Below, piece by piece: positions 3,651 through 5,435 of a DNA stretch of 5,435 nt. Source of the DNA: Burkholderiales bacterium (GTDB lineage: Bacteria > Pseudomonadota > Gammaproteobacteria > Burkholderiales > Burkholderiaceae_C); NCBI GenBank assembly GCA_947450745.1, contig CANFYD010000302.1, positions 1-5,435 of the forward strand, written 5' to 3'. Made by a program: the position numbers and the translations under genes. The notes under the pieces were generated by a model. The model saw nothing but the letters and a program-made list of their open reading frames with translations. It was not told the origin of the DNA and did no database searches. Position 1 is the first letter of the stretch. Each line of letters begins with the position of its first letter.

Positions 3651-5435
3651 ATGGCACATCACCACACCACCCCTCTGTCTTTGCTGGCTGCTGCAGCCAG
3701 CCTCGTTTGCTGCACCACGGCGGCGCTGGCCCAAGCGCTGCCCACCAGCGCATCCACCATGTCCACCATGCCCACAGTGTCGGTCAGCGGCCGCTCGGCA
3801 GATCTGCCCGTCGCCATCGGCGGCTTCGGTGAAACCGCCATCGCCAAACTGCCGATGCAAGCCTCGGTGCTGACGCTGGAGCGGCTGCAGGACGCCGGCA
3901 TCACCGCGCTGTCCGGCATCACCGCGCTGGATGCCAGCGTCGGCGATGCCTACAACGCGGCCGGCTATGTTTCTTATCTGAAGATTCGCGGCTACGACCT
4001 CGACAACCGCTTCAACTATCTGCGCGACGGCCTGCCGATCAACGCCGAGACAGCACTCGGCTTCAGCAACAAATCGGCGATCGAAGTGCTCAAGGGCACG
4101 AGCGGCATCCAGGCTGGCACCAGCTCACCCGGCGGCTTGGTCAACCTGATCGTCAAACGCCCGACGACGAACCTGACCACACTCAGCCTGGGCTTGAGCG
4201 AACGAGGCACGCTGGAAGCCGCGCTGGACTGGAGCCGCCGCTTCGGTACGGGCACCGGCACCGGCACTGATTCCAACAACAACGACACCTTCGGCCTGCG
4301 CGTCAACATCAGCGGCGCCCAGATCAAGCCCGAACTGCGCGATGCCGATGGACAGCGGCATCTGCTGGCCGTGGCCGGTGATTGGCGCGTCACGCCCGAC
4401 CTGCTGATCGAGGCCGAGTTCGAGCTGAACCGCCAAAGCCAGCCGAGCCAGTCCGGCTTCAGCCTGCTCGGCGACAAGCTGCCCGACGCCCGCAGCATCG
4501 ACCCGCGCCTCAACCTGAACAACCAGAGCTGGACGCAGCCGGTCGTGTTCGACAACAGCCATGCTTCGTTGCGCGTGACGCAACGCCTGAATGCCGACTG
4601 GACGGCACAAGCCCATCTGGGCGTGCAGCGCTTGAAGACCGACGACCGGCTGGCCTACGCCTACGGTTGCAGCGCGACCGATGGCAGTTATTACGCCGAC
4701 CGCTATTGCCCGGACGGCACGTTCGACATGTACGACTACCGCAGCGAAAACGAGCGCCGCAACAGCGAGGCGCTCGACCTGTCGCTGGCTGGCAAGTTGG
4801 TCACCGGCGGCATCCGCCACAGCCTCAGCACCGGCTTGCTGCTGACCCGTTTCAACAGCCGCTTCCAGCGCCAGGCCTACAACTACGTCGGCACCGGCAC
4901 GATAGACGGCCTGGCCCAGAACCCCGCCGACGCCAGCCTGAACGACCAGAACACCAACCGCGACGAGCGCAGCACCGAGCTGTATTTGCGCGACGCCGTG
5001 CAGCTGAGCGACGCTTGGCAAGCCTGGGCCGGCCTGCGCCACACCCGCATCGAGCGCGACAGCATCCGCACCAATGGCTCGCGCGCCACCGCTTACGCAC
5101 AGAGCATCACCACGCCTTGGTTGGGCCTGAGCTATGCCATCAACCCGCTGCTGCAGGCCTACGGCAGCTGGGGCGAGGGCGTGGAATCGGAAGTGACGCC
5201 AAACCGCCTGCGCTATGCCGCAGCCGGCCAAGCGCTGCCCGCGCTGAAGAGCCGCCAGTTCGAGATCGGCTTGAAGGCCGGCTCCAACCTGGTCGATTGG
5301 TCGGTGAACTGGTTCGACGTGACGCGCCCCGCCTGGCGCGACATCGGTGCCTGTGCGGACACCACGCCGGGCAGTTGCGTGCGCCAGGCCGACGGCAATG
5401 CCCATCACCAAGGCCTGGAAGCGCAGGCCGATTTC
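3651..5435 (+). CDS. TonB-dependent outer-membrane receptor, probable thiamine/precursor uptake, partial (3' end beyond window)
   Basis: The 595 visible residues form a TonB-dependent transporter, which moves a substrate across the outer membrane using TonB-ExbB-ExbD energy. Residues 1-27 are a signal peptide (LSLLAAAASLV core, cleavage after ALA) without Lys or Arg. PTVSVSG at 41-47 is the likely TonB box. The plug domain (about 62-172) shows LKIRGYD (110-116), YLRDGLPIN (123-131), IEVLKGTSGI (144-153) and PGGLVNLIVKRP (160-171). The rest is beta-barrel strands and loops, with cysteine pairs C340/C353 and C568/C576 probably forming loop disulfides. The plug resembles siderophore receptors, but the TPP riboswitch upstream points to thiamine or a precursor. 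No N-terminal signalling (STN) domain is present, so it does not signal to the nearby ECF sigma. The ATG is the only start before an in-frame stop at 3603, yet it has no evident Shine-Dalgarno. Only the barrel's C-terminal part is missing. Confidence 0.93.
   Translation, partial: MAHHHTTPLSLLAAAASLVCCTTAALAQALPTSASTMSTMPTVSVSGRSADLPVAIGGFGETAIAKLPMQASVLTLERLQDAGITALSGITALDASVGDAYNAAGYVSYLKIRGYDLDNRFNYLRDGLPINAETALGFSNKSAIEVLKGTSGIQAGTSSPGGLVNLIVKRPTTNLTTLSLGLSERGTLEAALDWSRRFGTGTGTGTDSNNNDTFGLRVNISGAQIKPELRDADGQRHLLAVAGDWRVTPDLLIEAEFELNRQSQPSQSGFSLLGDKLPDARSIDPRLNLNNQSWTQPVVFDNSHASLRVTQRLNADWTAQAHLGVQRLKTDDRLAYAYGCSATDGSYYADRYCPDGTFDMYDYRSENERRNSEALDLSLAGKLVTGGIRHSLSTGLLLTRFNSRFQRQAYNYVGTGTIDGLAQNPADASLNDQNTNRDERSTELYLRDAVQLSDAWQAWAGLRHTRIERDSIRTNGSRATAYAQSITTPWLGLSYAINPLLQAYGSWGEGVESEVTPNRLRYAAAGQALPALKSRQFEIGLKAGSNLVDWSVNWFDVTRPAWRDIGACADTTPGSCVRQADGNAHHQGLEAQADF
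4245..4268 (+). repeat. 6-bp repeat encoding Gly-Thr x4 in receptor
   Basis: Four Gly-Thr dipeptides (residues 199-206) are encoded by near-identical GGCACC-type units, followed by DSNNND. This looks like a slippage-prone turn between two early barrel strands; copy changes would stay in frame. Confidence 0.7.

Noticed and set aside
4125..5411. A 428-codon minus-strand open frame opposite the receptor
   Set aside because: It is a GC-codon shadow of the TonB receptor. Its Ala/Val/Gly/Gln-rich sequence shows no domain, while the plus-strand frame has clear plug motifs.
661..5435. FecI/FecR/FecA-type surface signalling between the sigma pair and the TonB receptor
   Set aside because: The receptor has no N-terminal signalling domain, the anti-sigma shows no FecR features, and the receptor has its own TPP riboswitch.

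Overview
The window is GC-rich bacterial DNA with G/C-ending codons throughout. Three features point to a Gram-negative proteobacterium: an ECF sigma/anti-sigma pair, Sec-exported proteins and a TonB-dependent outer-membrane receptor. The style of the sigma factor and peptidase most resembles Burkholderiales (Betaproteobacteria). That placement is an impression, not a computed result.

Left part (1-2538). A two-gene operon runs leftward. It encodes an ECF-type sigma factor (1158-661) and, overlapping it by an ATGA junction, a single-pass membrane anti-sigma factor (664 to beyond the left edge). A secreted subtilisin-like S8 serine peptidase (1231-2538) runs divergently. Its signal peptide, prodomain-like region and full Asp/His/Asn/Ser catalytic set are intact. 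The 72-bp divergent spacer holds an apparent autoregulatory ECF promoter, TGGAAG-N17-CGTT, for the sigma operon.

Middle (2539-3385). A 133-bp gap carries a second copy of the same promoter pattern, TGGAAG-N17-CGTT, with identical spacing. It lies upstream of a small exported low-complexity protein (2672-3385) rich in Gly, Ala, Ser and Gln, which I do not recognise. The shared promoter makes a compact regulon plausible: sigma factor, membrane anti-sigma factor and a secreted low-complexity protein, with the secreted peptidase lying between the two promoters.

Right part (3386-5435). A 265-bp non-coding stretch contains a clear TPP (thiamine pyrophosphate) riboswitch at about 3450-3568. It is unusual in carrying a 41-nt insertion, made of two abutting hairpins, between helices P4 and P5. 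Downstream is a TonB-dependent outer-membrane receptor (3651 to beyond the right edge). The riboswitch suggests the receptor imports thiamine or a thiamine precursor and is repressed when TPP is plentiful. This is probably a separate unit from the sigma-factor module.
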